Shown here piece by piece: positions 24,125-33,345 of a DNA stretch of 36,031 bases. Every line of letters starts with the position of its first letter. Position 1 is the first letter of the stretch. The translations under genes and the position numbers were made by a program. The notes beneath the pieces were generated by a model that saw nothing but the letters and a program-made list of their open reading frames with translations, was not told where the DNA came from and did not search any database. Source of the stretch: VFBF01 sp033764865 (GTDB taxonomy: Bacteria > Pseudomonadota > Alphaproteobacteria > Caulobacterales > Aquidulcibacteraceae); NCBI GenBank assembly GCA_033764865.1, contig JANRIM010000068.1:1-36031 (forward strand), read 5' to 3'.

Positions 24125-26571
24125 CATACGTCGCCGATCCCATGGCGTCGATCCTGTCGGGGTATGCCCCGATCGAGGGCGTGTACGATGAGCTTGTCGA
24201 CGCCACGGGCCGCGTGCGCGCGCACTGGCGTCCTTTCATCAACGCGCTGGAGCACTTGGGGCTGCAGGAACTCGCGCACCGCGCCGACGGCGTGGCCCGC
24301 AGGCTGCGCGAGTCCGGCGTCTACTACCGCGCCTACGATCGCGACGCCGATCAGGCATGGCCGCTGAGCGCCACGCCCGTACTCATCTCCGCCGACGACT
24401 GGCGCGTGATCGAGGCAGGCGTGGTGCAGCGTGCACAGCTCATGGAAGCGACGTTGCGGGACGTTTACGGCCCCCGCACACTTGTTTCCAACGGCGACAT
24501 CCCCGCAGCGATCGTCACCGGCAGCCCCGATTTCCTGCGCCCGATGTCGGGCAAACCTCCGGTCGACAACCGCTATCTGTACTTTTACGCCGTCGATCTC
24601 GGCCGTGCGCCGGACGGCCGCTGGTGGGTGCTCAACGACCGCACGCAGGCCCCGTCGGGCGCTGGTTACGCCCTCGGCAACCGCATCGCGCTGGCGCGCA
24701 CCCTTCCTGAAACGATGCACGATCTTGATGTTCAGCGCCTCGCTGGCTTCTTCCAGGCCTTCCGCGCCATGCTCACCGGACGCTCCGCGCCCGACAGCGC
24801 AGGCGTCTGCCTCCTGACGCCCGGCCCATACAACGAAACATATTACGAGCACGCCTATCTCGCCCGCTATCTGGGTTTCCTGCTCGTGGAGGGCGAGGAT
24901 CTTGCAGTGCGCAACGGCGCGGTTTTCCTGCGCACGGTGGCGGGGCTGAAAAAGATCGACATGCTCCTGCGGCGCCTTGACGCCGATTTCGCGGACCCGC
25001 TCGAGCTCAATCCCGGCTCCCAGCTCGGCGCGCCAGGCCTTGCCCACGCCGCTCGCGCTGGAACGGTGTCGTTCGCCAACGCGCTCGGATCGGGCCTGGT
25101 GGAGAGCCGCGCGCTGATGAGTTTCTGGCCGCGTCTTGCGCAACGGTTGCTGGGCGAGGACCTGCTTCTGCCGAACATCGCCACCTGGTGGTGCGGCGAC
25201 GACGCAGCGCGGGACGTCGTGCGCGCGCGGCTGGACGATCTCGCCATCGCGCCCGCCTTCACCACCGAGCGCGGCGGCCTCTTCCACTGGGGCGCCACCC
25301 GCACTGCCGAGTTGTCTCCGCAGGATCGCGCAGCGCTGCTTGCGCGCATGGAGCGACGGGGCGGCGATTTCGTCGGCCAGGAGCTCGTGACGCTGTCGTC
25401 GTCGCCGGTGATGACGTCGCAAGGCTTTGAGCCGCGCCCCTTCCAGTTGCGCGTATTCGCCGCCGCGACGGAGGATGGCTGGGTCGTGATGCCCGGGGGC
25501 TTCTGCCGGGTGTCGAGCCGCAGCGATCCGCTGGCGATAAACATCCAGCGCGGCGGTATGTCCGCCGACGCATGGGTTCTGGCTGACGGGCCGCTGGTCT
25601 ACCGCTCCCTGCTGCCTGCGGCGAACACCGTCGAGATCCGCCGTGCCGTGGGCGCGCTCACCACGCGCACAGCGGAGAACATGTTCTGGCTCGGACGCTA
25701 CCTCGAGCGCGCGGATGCGTGCCTCCGGCTGGTGCGCGCGCTCGCCACCCGCGCCGGTGAACGCGACCCGGAAGCCGTCGCCGTGACGGACCGCCTGTGC
25801 GCCCTGATGGAGACATGGGGCGCCATCGCGGAAGGTGACGCCGAGGAGCGCAGCGCGGGCGAGGCCGCAGCCGAAGCGATGCAGGCCACGGACATGTTCG
25901 GCGCTCCGCCGGTCCTGGTGCGGCGCGCGTTGCATGCGGCGTCCGCGATCCGCGACATGCTCTCGCCAGACGCATGGCGCATGATCAAGGGGCTTGACCG
26001 CCAGTTGTTCGAGCCGATGGACGGCACCGTGGCGGAGACGCTGGATCGCGCCGAGCGCGCCCTGCGGGAGCTTGCCGCGTTTTCGGGCTATGCGCATGAG
26101 AACATGACCCGCAGCACCGGCTGGGCGATCCTCGATATCGGCCGGCGCGTGGAGCGCGGTCTGGCGGTAACGCGCTACACGGCGCACTTCGGCCTGGGCG
26201 ATGCGGGGCCCTCAGCGCTCGACGCACTGCTCGAATTGGGCGACAGCCAGATCACCTATGCGCGACGTTACTTCGTGACCGCCTCCCCGGCCGCGGTGGC
26301 GGACCTGCTGATTTTCGACGAGGACAACCCCCGCTCCTGCGCCTTCCAGGCCGAGCACCTGCGGGCGCTGCTCGACCAGCTACCCGAAAGCGCACATTCG
26401 GATGCGGCTAACGTGCTGCGTCGCAGCGTCGTACTGCTGGAGGCGACGATGGCTTCGCGCAGTCCGGGCGACGTGGACATCGCCTTCACCGACGAACTGG
26501 ACGCCGCGTTCCTTCATGTCGCAACGTCCTTCTCGGCGCTCTACCTCGCCGATCACGCGGACACGCCATGA
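24121..26571 (+). CDS. Circularly permuted ATP-grasp protein fused to alpha-E domain
   Basis: An 816-residue fusion. The first part (about 1-490) is a circularly permuted ATP-grasp ligase, recognised by PVLISADDWRVIEAGVVQRAQ, RWWVLNDRTQAPSGAGYAL, GPYNETYYEHAYLARYLG, LLRRLDADFADPLELNP and LPNIATWW. The second (from about 515) is an alpha-E helical domain beginning TRTAENMFWLGRYLERADA. In many bacteria these are separate adjacent genes. By family, ATP-grasp enzymes form amide bonds with acyl-phosphate intermediates; the substrate here is unknown. Both ends overlap neighbours as ATGA, so it is the middle gene of a coupled operon. Confidence 0.92.
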   Translation: MTYVADPMASILSGYAPIEGVYDELVDATGRVRAHWRPFINALEHLGLQELAHRADGVARRLRESGVYYRAYDRDADQAWPLSATPVLISADDWRVIEAGVVQRAQLMEATLRDVYGPRTLVSNGDIPAAIVTGSPDFLRPMSGKPPVDNRYLYFYAVDLGRAPDGRWWVLNDRTQAPSGAGYALGNRIALARTLPETMHDLDVQRLAGFFQAFRAMLTGRSAPDSAGVCLLTPGPYNETYYEHAYLARYLGFLLVEGEDLAVRNGAVFLRTVAGLKKIDMLLRRLDADFADPLELNPGSQLGAPGLAHAARAGTVSFANALGSGLVESRALMSFWPRLAQRLLGEDLLLPNIATWWCGDDAARDVVRARLDDLAIAPAFTTERGGLFHWGATRTAELSPQDRAALLARMERRGGDFVGQELVTLSSSPVMTSQGFEPRPFQLRVFAAATEDGWVVMPGGFCRVSSRSDPLAINIQRGGMSADAWVLADGPLVYRSLLPAANTVEIRRAVGALTTRTAENMFWLGRYLERADACLRLVRALATRAGERDPEAVAVTDRLCALMETWGAIAEGDAEERSAGEAAAEAMQATDMFGAPPVLVRRALHAASAIRDMLSPDAWRMIKGLDRQLFEPMDGTVAETLDRAERALRELAAFSGYAHENMTRSTGWAILDIGRRVERGLAVTRYTAHFGLGDAGPSALDALLELGDSQITYARRYFVTASPAAVADLLIFDEDNPRSCAFQAEHLRALLDQLPESAHSDAANVLRRSVVLLEATMASRSPGDVDIAFTDELDAAFLHVATSFSALYLADHADTP

Positions 26572-27446
26572 AGTACCGCATCCGCATGATCAGCTCGACG
26601 CACTATGACACGTCGGCCCCGCTCGGCAGCCACGTTCTCAGGGTTCGCCCGCGGACGTCGGCCAATCAGCGCGTCAACGCTTTCGCCGTGGAGATTGAGC
26701 CGCCCCCGGCCGAGATTGCCGAGGGGATGGATTTTTTCGGGATCGCCACGCAGACCTTCGCCATCGAGAAGCCGCACGAGACGTTCGTCTTCCGCGTCAC
26801 GGCGGAGGTGGAGACCAATGCCTCCCCGCCGGCCGCCGATACCCCGTCGCCGGCGTGGGAAGACGTGCGCCGTCAAGCGTGGGCGGACGCAGACGGCACG
26901 ACGGCCTCTCCCGCGCATTTCCTTTTTCCCAGCCGCATCGTCAGTCTCGACGACGCCATCACGGAGTACGCCGCGCACTCCTTTCCGCCCGGTCGCGCCA
27001 TTCTGGCGGCGCTGGGCGATCTCATGCGGCGAATCCATGCCGATTTCGTCTATGACGTCGACGCGACGGACGTCACGACCACGCCCGTGGCGGCCTTCGC
27101 CGCCAGGCGAGGAGTGTGCCAGGATTTCGCGCAGGTGATGATCGCCGGCCTGCGAGGCCTGGGGTTGCCGGCCGCGTACGTCAGCGGCTTCCTCCGCACC
27201 ACGCCCCCGCCGGGCAAGCCGCGCCTCGAGGGCGCCGACGCGATGCACGCGTGGGTATCGGCGTGGTGCGGCCCCGAGTTGGGCTGGATCGATTTCGACC
27301 CGACGAACGCCATGCTCCCGGGCGATAGCCACATCACCATCGGCGCAGGGCGGGACTATGCGGATGTCGCGCCGGAAATCGGCGTAATCGTCACCTATGG
27401 CAAGCAGGCGCTCGAAGTGGCCGTGGACGTCTCACCGCTCGACTAG
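26568..27446 (+). CDS. Transglutaminase-like protein, third gene of amidoligase operon
   Basis: A 292-residue transglutaminase-like protein of the type usually encoded beside alpha-E proteins. The N-terminal beta domain precedes a core with C184 (RRGVCQDFAQVM), His in MHAWVSAW and Asp in WIDFDPTNAM, so the triad is intact. There is no signal peptide. ATG overlaps the previous stop as ATGA. It is the third transglutaminase-fold domain in this cluster, and the three differ enough in sequence to be distinct subfamilies rather than recent duplicates. Confidence 0.92.
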   Translation: MKYRIRMISSTHYDTSAPLGSHVLRVRPRTSANQRVNAFAVEIEPPPAEIAEGMDFFGIATQTFAIEKPHETFVFRVTAEVETNASPPAADTPSPAWEDVRRQAWADADGTTASPAHFLFPSRIVSLDDAITEYAAHSFPPGRAILAALGDLMRRIHADFVYDVDATDVTTTPVAAFAARRGVCQDFAQVMIAGLRGLGLPAAYVSGFLRTTPPPGKPRLEGADAMHAWVSAWCGPELGWIDFDPTNAMLPGDSHITIGAGRDYADVAPEIGVIVTYGKQALEVAVDVSPLD

Positions 27447-27495
27447 CGCGGCCGAAATCCACTATGCCCGGTGAAAACCGCCGGAAACGCCCCGC

Positions 27496-28653
27496 ATGAC
27501 GACGTCCGCCCTCGCCCGGGCCCGAAACATCGCCGACCTGCGCCTGCTCGCGCGGAAGCGCATGCCGAGGATGATCTTCGACTACATTGACGGCGGCGCC
27601 GAGGATGAGATCACGCTCCAGCGCAACGTGGCGCGCCTGCAGGCGCACGCGCTCCACTGGTCCGTGCTGCGCGACATCGCCGCGATCGACACCACGCGCA
27701 CGATCATGGGTGCGCGATCGGCCCTGCCGTTCCTCATCAGTCCCACCGCGGCGTCACGTCTGTTTCACCATCATGGCGAATGCGGCGTGGCACGCGCGGC
27801 AGCGCGGGCGGGCATGATCTATGCCTGTTCCACCATCGGCTCCACGACGGTCGAGGACATTGCGCAGGCGACCGCGGGGCCCAAGTGGTTCCAGGTCTAT
27901 GTCTTCAAGGATCGTGGACTGGTGCGCGAAGGACTGGCGCGCGCGAGGGCCGCGGGCTTCTCGGCGCTGGCGCTTACGGTGGACGTGCCCGTCGCCGGCA
28001 ATCGCGAGCGCGACCCCAAGAACCGCTTCACGATTCCGCCGAAGGTGAGCGCCTATACCGCCATCGATGCGCTTTCCCATCCTGCATGGCTGTTTCACCT
28101 CGTCACATCGCCGCCGATCCGCCCGGCGAACTTCGACGCGGTTCCCACCGACCACCCCGGCGGCATCATGGGGTTCATCGACAGCCAGTTTGACCGGTCC
28201 GTCACATGGAAGGACGCAGAGTGGCTGGTGGCGCAGTGGGACGGGCCGGTCGCCATCAAGGGCATCTCCAATGCGCAGGACGCCCGCCAGTGCATCGAGA
28301 TCGGCGTGCGAGGCGTGTGGGTCTCCAACCACGGCGGCCGGCAGCTGGGGCGGGCCGCGGCGTCCATCGACACCCTGCCCGCCGTGGTGGACGCCGTCGC
28401 CGGGCGCGCGAGCGTGATCTTCGACGGCGGCGTGCGCCGCGGCGCAGATATCCTCACCGCGCTGGCGCTGGGGGCGGAAGGCGTGGCCATCGGACGAAGC
28501 TACCTGTATGGACTTGGCGCGGGCGGCGAGGCGGGCGTGTCGCGCGCCATAGACCTGCTCGCCAGCGAGTTGCGCCGAGACATGGCGCTGATGGGCGTGA
28601 CGTCCATCGCAGAGCTGACGCCCGCCCACGTCCGTCGACCGCCGCCGGCATAG
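27496..28653 (+). CDS. FMN-dependent alpha-hydroxy-acid oxidase/dehydrogenase
   Basis: A 385-residue member of the lactate dehydrogenase (LldD) / glycolate oxidase family. The N-terminal FDYIDGGAEDEITL, the FMN-barrel segment KWFQVYVFKDR, LTVDVPVAGNRERD and the catalytic SNHGGRQL with H279 and R282 are present, followed by the phosphate-binding IFDGGVRRGADILTALALGA. It oxidises a 2-hydroxy acid to the 2-keto acid; the substrate could be L-lactate, glycolate, mandelate or another acid and is not decided by these motifs, so no symbol is given. It lies ten bases before hutH. Confidence 0.9.
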   Translation: MTTSALARARNIADLRLLARKRMPRMIFDYIDGGAEDEITLQRNVARLQAHALHWSVLRDIAAIDTTRTIMGARSALPFLISPTAASRLFHHHGECGVARAAARAGMIYACSTIGSTTVEDIAQATAGPKWFQVYVFKDRGLVREGLARARAAGFSALALTVDVPVAGNRERDPKNRFTIPPKVSAYTAIDALSHPAWLFHLVTSPPIRPANFDAVPTDHPGGIMGFIDSQFDRSVTWKDAEWLVAQWDGPVAIKGISNAQDARQCIEIGVRGVWVSNHGGRQLGRAAASIDTLPAVVDAVAGRASVIFDGGVRRGADILTALALGAEGVAIGRSYLYGLGAGGEAGVSRAIDLLASELRRDMALMGVTSIAELTPAHVRRPPPA

Positions 28654-28663
28654 GATCGCGCCC

Positions 28664-30166
28664 ATGGCCCATTTCGATCTCCGAGCCCTGCGGACGCTGC
28701 ACCGCCGGGACGCCCAGCTGACGTTTTCCGCGCAGGACTACACCGCGCTTGAGGCGTCCGCCGACGCCATCGCCCGCGTGGTGGCGCAAGGAAATGTCGT
28801 GTACGGCGTGAACACGGGTTTCGGCCTGCTGGCCTCGACGCGCATCGCCCACGACAGCCTGGAAACGCTGCAGCGCAACCTCGTCCTTTCGCACTGCTGC
28901 GGCGTGGGGCCTGCGTTGTCCGACGACGTGGTGCGCCTGGCCATGCGGTTGAAGATCATCGGGCTGATGCGCGGCCACTCCGGCGTGCGGCGATGCGTGA
29001 TCGAGGCGATCGCGCAGCTGCTGGCGGCGGATGCGCTGCCTGTCATTCCCGCGCAAGGCTCCGTCGGCGCTTCGGGCGATCTGGCGCCGCTGGCGCACAT
29101 GAGCGCAGCGCTGATCGGCGAGGGTGTCGTGCGCCTTGAGGGCGTGGAAATGCCTGCGCGCGACGCGCTGGCGCGAATCGGGCTTTCGCCCCTGGCGCTC
29201 GGGCCGAAAGAAGGGCTCGCCCTGCTGAACGGCACGCAGATATCCACGGCGCTCGCGCTCGACGCCTATTTCGCCGCCATGGACGCATTCGACGCCGCAA
29301 TGATCGCCGGCGCGCTCTCCGTGGACGCGCTGAAAGGCAGCGACGCGCCATTCGACGCACGCATTCACGAGGCCCGCGGCCAGCCGGGCCAGCGGGATGT
29401 GGCGGCCCAGATGCGCGATCTCCTGTCAGGCAGCACGATCCGGGAAAGCCACCGGGACTGCGATCGCGTGCAGGACCCCTACTCGCTGCGCTGCCAGCCC
29501 CAGGTGATGGGCGCCTGCCTCGATCTCCTGCGCACCGCTGGCGCCACGCTGGAAATCGACGCCAACGCAGCCACCGACAACCCGCTGGTGTTCGCCGAGA
29601 CCGACACGGTCCTCTCCGGCGGCAATTTCCACGCCGAACCAGTGGCGTTCGCCGCCGACATGATCGCCATGGCGGCGTGTGAGATCGGCGCGCTCAGCGA
29701 GCGGCGGCTTGCAATCCTCGTCGACCCGAAGATGAGCGGCCTGCCGGCATTCCTGGTGGAGGACTCCGGCGTCAACTCCGGCTTCATGATCCCACAGGTC
29801 ACCGCCGCCGCGCTGGTGTCGGAGAACCGCACGCTCGCGCATCCCGCCAGCGTGGACACCATCCCCACCTCCGCCAACCAGGAAGACCATGTCTCGATAG
29901 CCACGTTCGCGGCGCGAAAGGCCGGCGACATGGCGCGCAACACCCAGGCAGTGATCGCCATCGAACTGTTGGCCGCCGCGCAAGGCATCGACTTTCACCG
30001 ACCCATGACCAGCTCACCCCGTCTGGAGGCGGCCCATGCCCTTGTCCGGGCCGAAGCGGCCCATCTCGACGCCGACAGGATGCTCGCCCCCGACATCGCC
30101 GCCTTGAGCCGCCTCGTGGCGCGGGGGGCGTTCCGGTCGCTGCTGTCCATTCACCCTGCCGGTTGA
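28664..30166 (+). CDS. hutH: Histidine ammonia-lyase
   Basis: A 500-residue aromatic amino acid lyase that deaminates histidine to urocanate using the self-formed MIO cofactor. The MIO triad Ala-Ser-Gly is at 136-138 in GSVGASGDLAPLAHMS. The selectivity position reads Ser-His (NLVLSHCCGVG), as in histidine rather than tyrosine or phenylalanine lyases. QDPYSLRCQPQVMGA and NPLVF also fit. No hutU, hutI or hutG occurs in the window, so it is separated from the rest of a usual hut operon, or serves another role. It starts ten bases after the hydroxy-acid oxidase stop, suggesting co-transcription. Confidence 0.92.
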   Translation: MAHFDLRALRTLHRRDAQLTFSAQDYTALEASADAIARVVAQGNVVYGVNTGFGLLASTRIAHDSLETLQRNLVLSHCCGVGPALSDDVVRLAMRLKIIGLMRGHSGVRRCVIEAIAQLLAADALPVIPAQGSVGASGDLAPLAHMSAALIGEGVVRLEGVEMPARDALARIGLSPLALGPKEGLALLNGTQISTALALDAYFAAMDAFDAAMIAGALSVDALKGSDAPFDARIHEARGQPGQRDVAAQMRDLLSGSTIRESHRDCDRVQDPYSLRCQPQVMGACLDLLRTAGATLEIDANAATDNPLVFAETDTVLSGGNFHAEPVAFAADMIAMAACEIGALSERRLAILVDPKMSGLPAFLVEDSGVNSGFMIPQVTAAALVSENRTLAHPASVDTIPTSANQEDHVSIATFAARKAGDMARNTQAVIAIELLAAAQGIDFHRPMTSSPRLEAAHALVRAEAAHLDADRMLAPDIAALSRLVARGAFRSLLSIHPAG

Positions 30167-30196
30167 CGCTGGGAGCGCGAGGGAGTGCAAGCAGGC

Positions 30197-30958
30197 ATGG
30201 ACTCCGCTTCCGCCGAACTGCCCGCCGCGGGCCTCCGCCTGCGCGGCCTGACCAAGGCCTTCGGCGACAAGCGCGCCGTGGACGCGCTCGATCTCGATGT
30301 CCGGGCGGGGGAACTGTACGCCCTGCTGGGCCCCAACGGCGCAGGCAAGACCACGACGCTGCGCATGGTGGCGGGGCTCCTGCAAGCGGATGCCGGCGAA
30401 ATCTCGGTGTTCGGCGTCGACGCACGCGCGAAACCGAAAGACGCCAAACGCATCACCGCCTGGCTCCCCGATGAGCCCATGCTCTACGACAAGCTCACGG
30501 CGTGGGAGTATCTGGAGTTCGTGGCCGGCCTGTGGGGCGTGCCGTCGAAGACCGCGAAGACCCGCGCCGAAGAGCTGCTGCGCATGCTCGATCTCTGGGA
30601 TCACCGCGATGAGCGCTGCGAGGGATTTTCCCGCGGGATGAAGCAGAAGGCCGCCCTGGCCGGCGCCCTGATCCACGAGCCCAAGCTGCTCATGCTGGAC
30701 GAACCGCTCACCGGCCTCGACGCCGCTATCGCCCGACAGGTCAAGGACCTGCTGCAATCACGGGTGAAGGCGGGATGCGCCCTGATCCTCACCACGCACA
30801 TCCTTGAGGTGGCTGAGCGGATGGCGCACCGAATCGGCATCATCCAGCACGGACGCCTGGCGGCGGAGGGCACGCTCGCGGAGCTGCGCGCCCGCGCGGC
30901 GTCCGGACACACCCTTGAGGACGTCTTCCTGCAACTGACGGCGGAGCAGACGGCGTGA
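30197..30958 (+). CDS. ABC transporter ATP-binding protein
   Basis: A 253-residue ABC ATPase, probably an exporter subunit. Walker A GPNGAGKT is at about 45-52, the Q-loop region lies in AWLPDEPMLYDKLTAWEYLEF, the signature is FSRGMKQK and Walker B with the following loop is LLMLDEPLTGLD; the switch histidine is in ILTTHILEVAERM. ATG 30197 is preferred over GTG 30185 because GAGGGAG then lies about 12 bases upstream rather than touching the start. Its stop overlaps the next gene's GTG as GTGA, so it pairs with the following permease. The substrate is unknown. Confidence 0.93.
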   Translation: MDSASAELPAAGLRLRGLTKAFGDKRAVDALDLDVRAGELYALLGPNGAGKTTTLRMVAGLLQADAGEISVFGVDARAKPKDAKRITAWLPDEPMLYDKLTAWEYLEFVAGLWGVPSKTAKTRAEELLRMLDLWDHRDERCEGFSRGMKQKAALAGALIHEPKLLMLDEPLTGLDAAIARQVKDLLQSRVKAGCALILTTHILEVAERMAHRIGIIQHGRLAAEGTLAELRARAASGHTLEDVFLQLTAEQTA

Positions 30959-32493
30959 CACGCCCCCGCGGCCGCTTGCTGGGCGGCTTCGTCTTCCTTC
31001 TGGCGCACGAGATCCGGCTGGCCTTCCGCTGGCGCCATGACAGCCAGCGCTGGGGCCGGCTTGCGGTGCTGGCCCTGATGGCGGCGTTGCTGTTCGGTGG
31101 CGGGTGGATGCTGGCGAGCGTGCTGGCCCCGGTGTCGCCCGATCCGTCATCGACACCGGTTCTGGCGCTGACGAGCATCGCCCTGCTGTTCATCGCCACG
31201 CTGATGCTGGGCCATGCGCTGATTGCGGCGACAGAGGCCGTCTACACGCGCGGCGATCTCGACTTGCTGCTCTCGTCGCCCGTTTCGCCGTTGACGGTGC
31301 TGGTGGTGCGCGCGCTCGGCGTGGCGGTCCGTGTGGCCACGGTCTATGTGGCGCTCGGGTCGGGCGTGCTGCTCAGTCTCGCGATCATGGGCGCCTGGCG
31401 TTGGCTCTCCATAGGGCCGGCCCTGGTGGGGCTTTCCCTGCTGGCCACGGCGGCGGGCCTGACCTTGGCCATGGCCCTCTTCGCCACCATCGGCCCGCGC
31501 GCCACCCGCGTGGCTGCGCAGGTTCTCGGCGCGCTGATCGGGGCGTCGCTCGTGCTGGCGTTCCAGCTGCCCAACCTCGATCGCGGCGCCAACCGCGGCG
31601 CAGCTTACGAGGACCTGTTCCGGCGCATTTCCACGCTGGATTGGCCCGCCGAACACCCGCTCTTCCTGCCGGCGCGCGCCCTTCTTGGCGACGGCGACGC
31701 GCTTGTCGCTTGGTCGGGCGCCTGCATCCTGGCGTTCGCCTTCGCGACCGTGTCCTTCAGCCGTCGCTTCACGGCGGACGCCGCGGCGGTGCTGTCCCTC
31801 GGCCCCAAGAAACGGCCCGACACCGGCAAGGTGCGTCCGTTCCGGGGCGGCGTGACGATGGCGCTGCTGATCAAGGAGTGGCGTCTGCTGGGGCGCGACC
31901 CCGTGCTGCTGTCACAGATCCTGCTCCAGCTCATCTACATGATCCCGCTCGGCGTGATGTGGGCGCGCAACGCCAGCGGCGGGGACGCGATCAACCCGGC
32001 CTTCCTTGGCCTGATGGGCGGCGCGGTGGCGGCGATCGCCGCTTCCCTGGCCAGCAGCCTTGCGTGGATCACGGTGTCGGCCGAGGACGCCCCGGACTTG
32101 ATCGCCGCCGCGCCGCTCGACCGGCGGCAGGTCGATCGCGGCAAGCTCGTGGCGGCGGCCTTGCCGGTGGCGGTGCTGTGCGCGGTCGCGGCCGGGTTCG
32201 TGGCGCGGACCTCCTGGGAGGCGGCGTTCTGGATCGTCGCCGGCGGGAGCATCGCCGCCTTTTCCGCCGGGCTGATTGGCATATGGCACCAGGAACCGGG
32301 GAGCCGGAAGGACTTTCGCCGCCGCCCCCGCGCGTCGTGGACCGCGCAACTGGGCCAGAGCTTCGTCGGCGTCGGCTGGGCCGGCGCCACGGGGCTCGCC
32401 GCCGCCGGGCAGCCCATCGTGGCGATCCTGCCGGCCGTGATCGCGCTGGGCCTGCTGCTGGCACTGGGCGAAAGCCGCCGCAAACCCGCCTGA
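30955..32493 (+). CDS. ABC transporter permease, about 11 membrane segments
   Basis: A 512-residue polytopic membrane protein. About eleven hydrophobic helices can be counted, the first at about residues 37-60 and the last near the C terminus, with a soluble stretch in the middle (around 200-235 and 285-315) holding many charged residues. No substrate-binding motif was recognised. It starts at a GTG overlapping the ATPase stop, so the two form a transporter; the pattern is that of an ABC-2-like exporter. Family placement beyond permease is not supported by visible motifs. Confidence 0.85.
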   Translation: MTRPRGRLLGGFVFLLAHEIRLAFRWRHDSQRWGRLAVLALMAALLFGGGWMLASVLAPVSPDPSSTPVLALTSIALLFIATLMLGHALIAATEAVYTRGDLDLLLSSPVSPLTVLVVRALGVAVRVATVYVALGSGVLLSLAIMGAWRWLSIGPALVGLSLLATAAGLTLAMALFATIGPRATRVAAQVLGALIGASLVLAFQLPNLDRGANRGAAYEDLFRRISTLDWPAEHPLFLPARALLGDGDALVAWSGACILAFAFATVSFSRRFTADAAAVLSLGPKKRPDTGKVRPFRGGVTMALLIKEWRLLGRDPVLLSQILLQLIYMIPLGVMWARNASGGDAINPAFLGLMGGAVAAIAASLASSLAWITVSAEDAPDLIAAAPLDRRQVDRGKLVAAALPVAVLCAVAAGFVARTSWEAAFWIVAGGSIAAFSAGLIGIWHQEPGSRKDFRRRPRASWTAQLGQSFVGVGWAGATGLAAAGQPIVAILPAVIALGLLLALGESRRKPA

Positions 32494-32645
32494 GGGCCGG
32501 GACCCAAGGCTGTCACAGACCTGTGCAACGGCGTCGTTAATCTGCCCCGTCAACGCGCGAACCCACCGGCGCCGGACCCGACGGAGGCGAAAGCCGCTGA
32601 CGGCGCACGGCGCAGCACCCATCTTCGCGCCTGGGAGGCCCTTGC

Positions 32646-33029
32646 ATGCACGAGCTGCTGGAAAGACTGGGACGCGGCGACACCGCCATCATCGAGATGT
32701 GCAAGCGCGCCAACGACCACTGGACCGCCTTCTTCGCGGAACTGGAGACCGCCGACGTCGGCACGCTGGCGGCGCGCCTGGGCTTCTTCCAGCCGACGAT
32801 CGTGCGGACCTTCGACGATCCGCGCCTCGGGGAATCGATGATGGCGTGGACGGCGTTCGCCAACCTGTACGACACGCAGGCCAAGTGGGGTCCCAACGCG
32901 CGGCGCGCCCTGGAGCTGATCACCGCCTTCGCCAACAGCCATTGCAGCGCGGTGGTGAAGGCCGAGGCGCGCAGCGCGGCGATTTCCTACGAGCTGGACA
33001 AGCTGCCGGGCGCGCCAAAGGCCCGCTGA
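32646..33029 (+). CDS. Uncharacterised 127-residue helical protein
   Basis: I do not recognise this protein. It is 127 residues, mostly helical by composition, with two tryptophans, two cysteines and no membrane segment or signal peptide. The ATG at 32646 follows a clean GGGAGG seven bases upstream, a good sign that it is real. It converges on the DUF3126 gene, with only ten bases between the stops. The 152 bases upstream, after the permease gene, hold no recognised feature. It could be a regulatory or adaptor protein, but nothing in the sequence shows that. Confidence 0.75.
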   Translation: MHELLERLGRGDTAIIEMCKRANDHWTAFFAELETADVGTLAARLGFFQPTIVRTFDDPRLGESMMAWTAFANLYDTQAKWGPNARRALELITAFANSHCSAVVKAEARSAAISYELDKLPGAPKAR

Positions 33030-33039
33030 GCGCGCGCCG

Positions 33040-33252
33040 TTACTCCTCGAGGTCACCTTCTAGAACCGTCATGGTGAAGTGCCAGCAGAGCTCCCCGTCC
33101 TCGTCGTCCCGGGAGAGCACGCCGGCGAACTCGTCGCCGATATAGACCTCCGCGGAATCCTTCTTCTGCGGCCGGGCGCGGATCTGGAGGTTCGGGGTCC
33201 GGAACTTGGACTTGAGATAGGCTTCTACGCGGGCGCGTTCCTGCGGGTCCAC
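33040..33252 (-). CDS. DUF3126 family small protein
   Basis: A 70-residue protein with the pattern of the DUF3126 family: DPQERARVEAYLKSKF, then NLQIRARPQKKDSAEVYIGDEFAGVL and a Glu/Asp-rich end. It has a GTG start supported by GGAG eight bases upstream. It has a mixed alpha-beta composition and no membrane segment. The family has no established function. It lies in the same direction as the upstream FliN-like gene, 93 bases apart, with possible hairpins between them. Confidence 0.85.
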   Translation of the reverse strand: MDPQERARVEAYLKSKFRTPNLQIRARPQKKDSAEVYIGDEFAGVLSRDDEDGELCWHFTMTVLEGDLEE

Positions 33253-33279
33253 GGCATGTGCTCCGGAAGTGGGGATCGG

Positions 33280-33322
33280 CCCCCTAGAGGCCCGCCGGGG
33301 CCTTGGGAGTCAAGAAACTCCC
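33280..33322 (-). terminator. Possible terminator hairpins after FliN-like gene
   Basis: GGGAGT (33305-33310) pairs perfectly with ACTCCC (33317-33322) around a six-base loop, 24 bases after the FliN-like stop. A second GGCCCC/GGGGCC repeat lies next to it on the downstream side. There is no T-run, so intrinsic termination is doubtful. Confidence 0.3.
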
Positions 33323-33345
33323 GCCGCCGTCGGTCCGTCGGCCCC

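Noticed and set aside
23983..26187. 734-residue minus-strand frame opposite the ATP-grasp-alpha-E gene
   Set aside because: It is antisense to a gene with clear family motifs and has composition typical of a GC-rich shadow frame.
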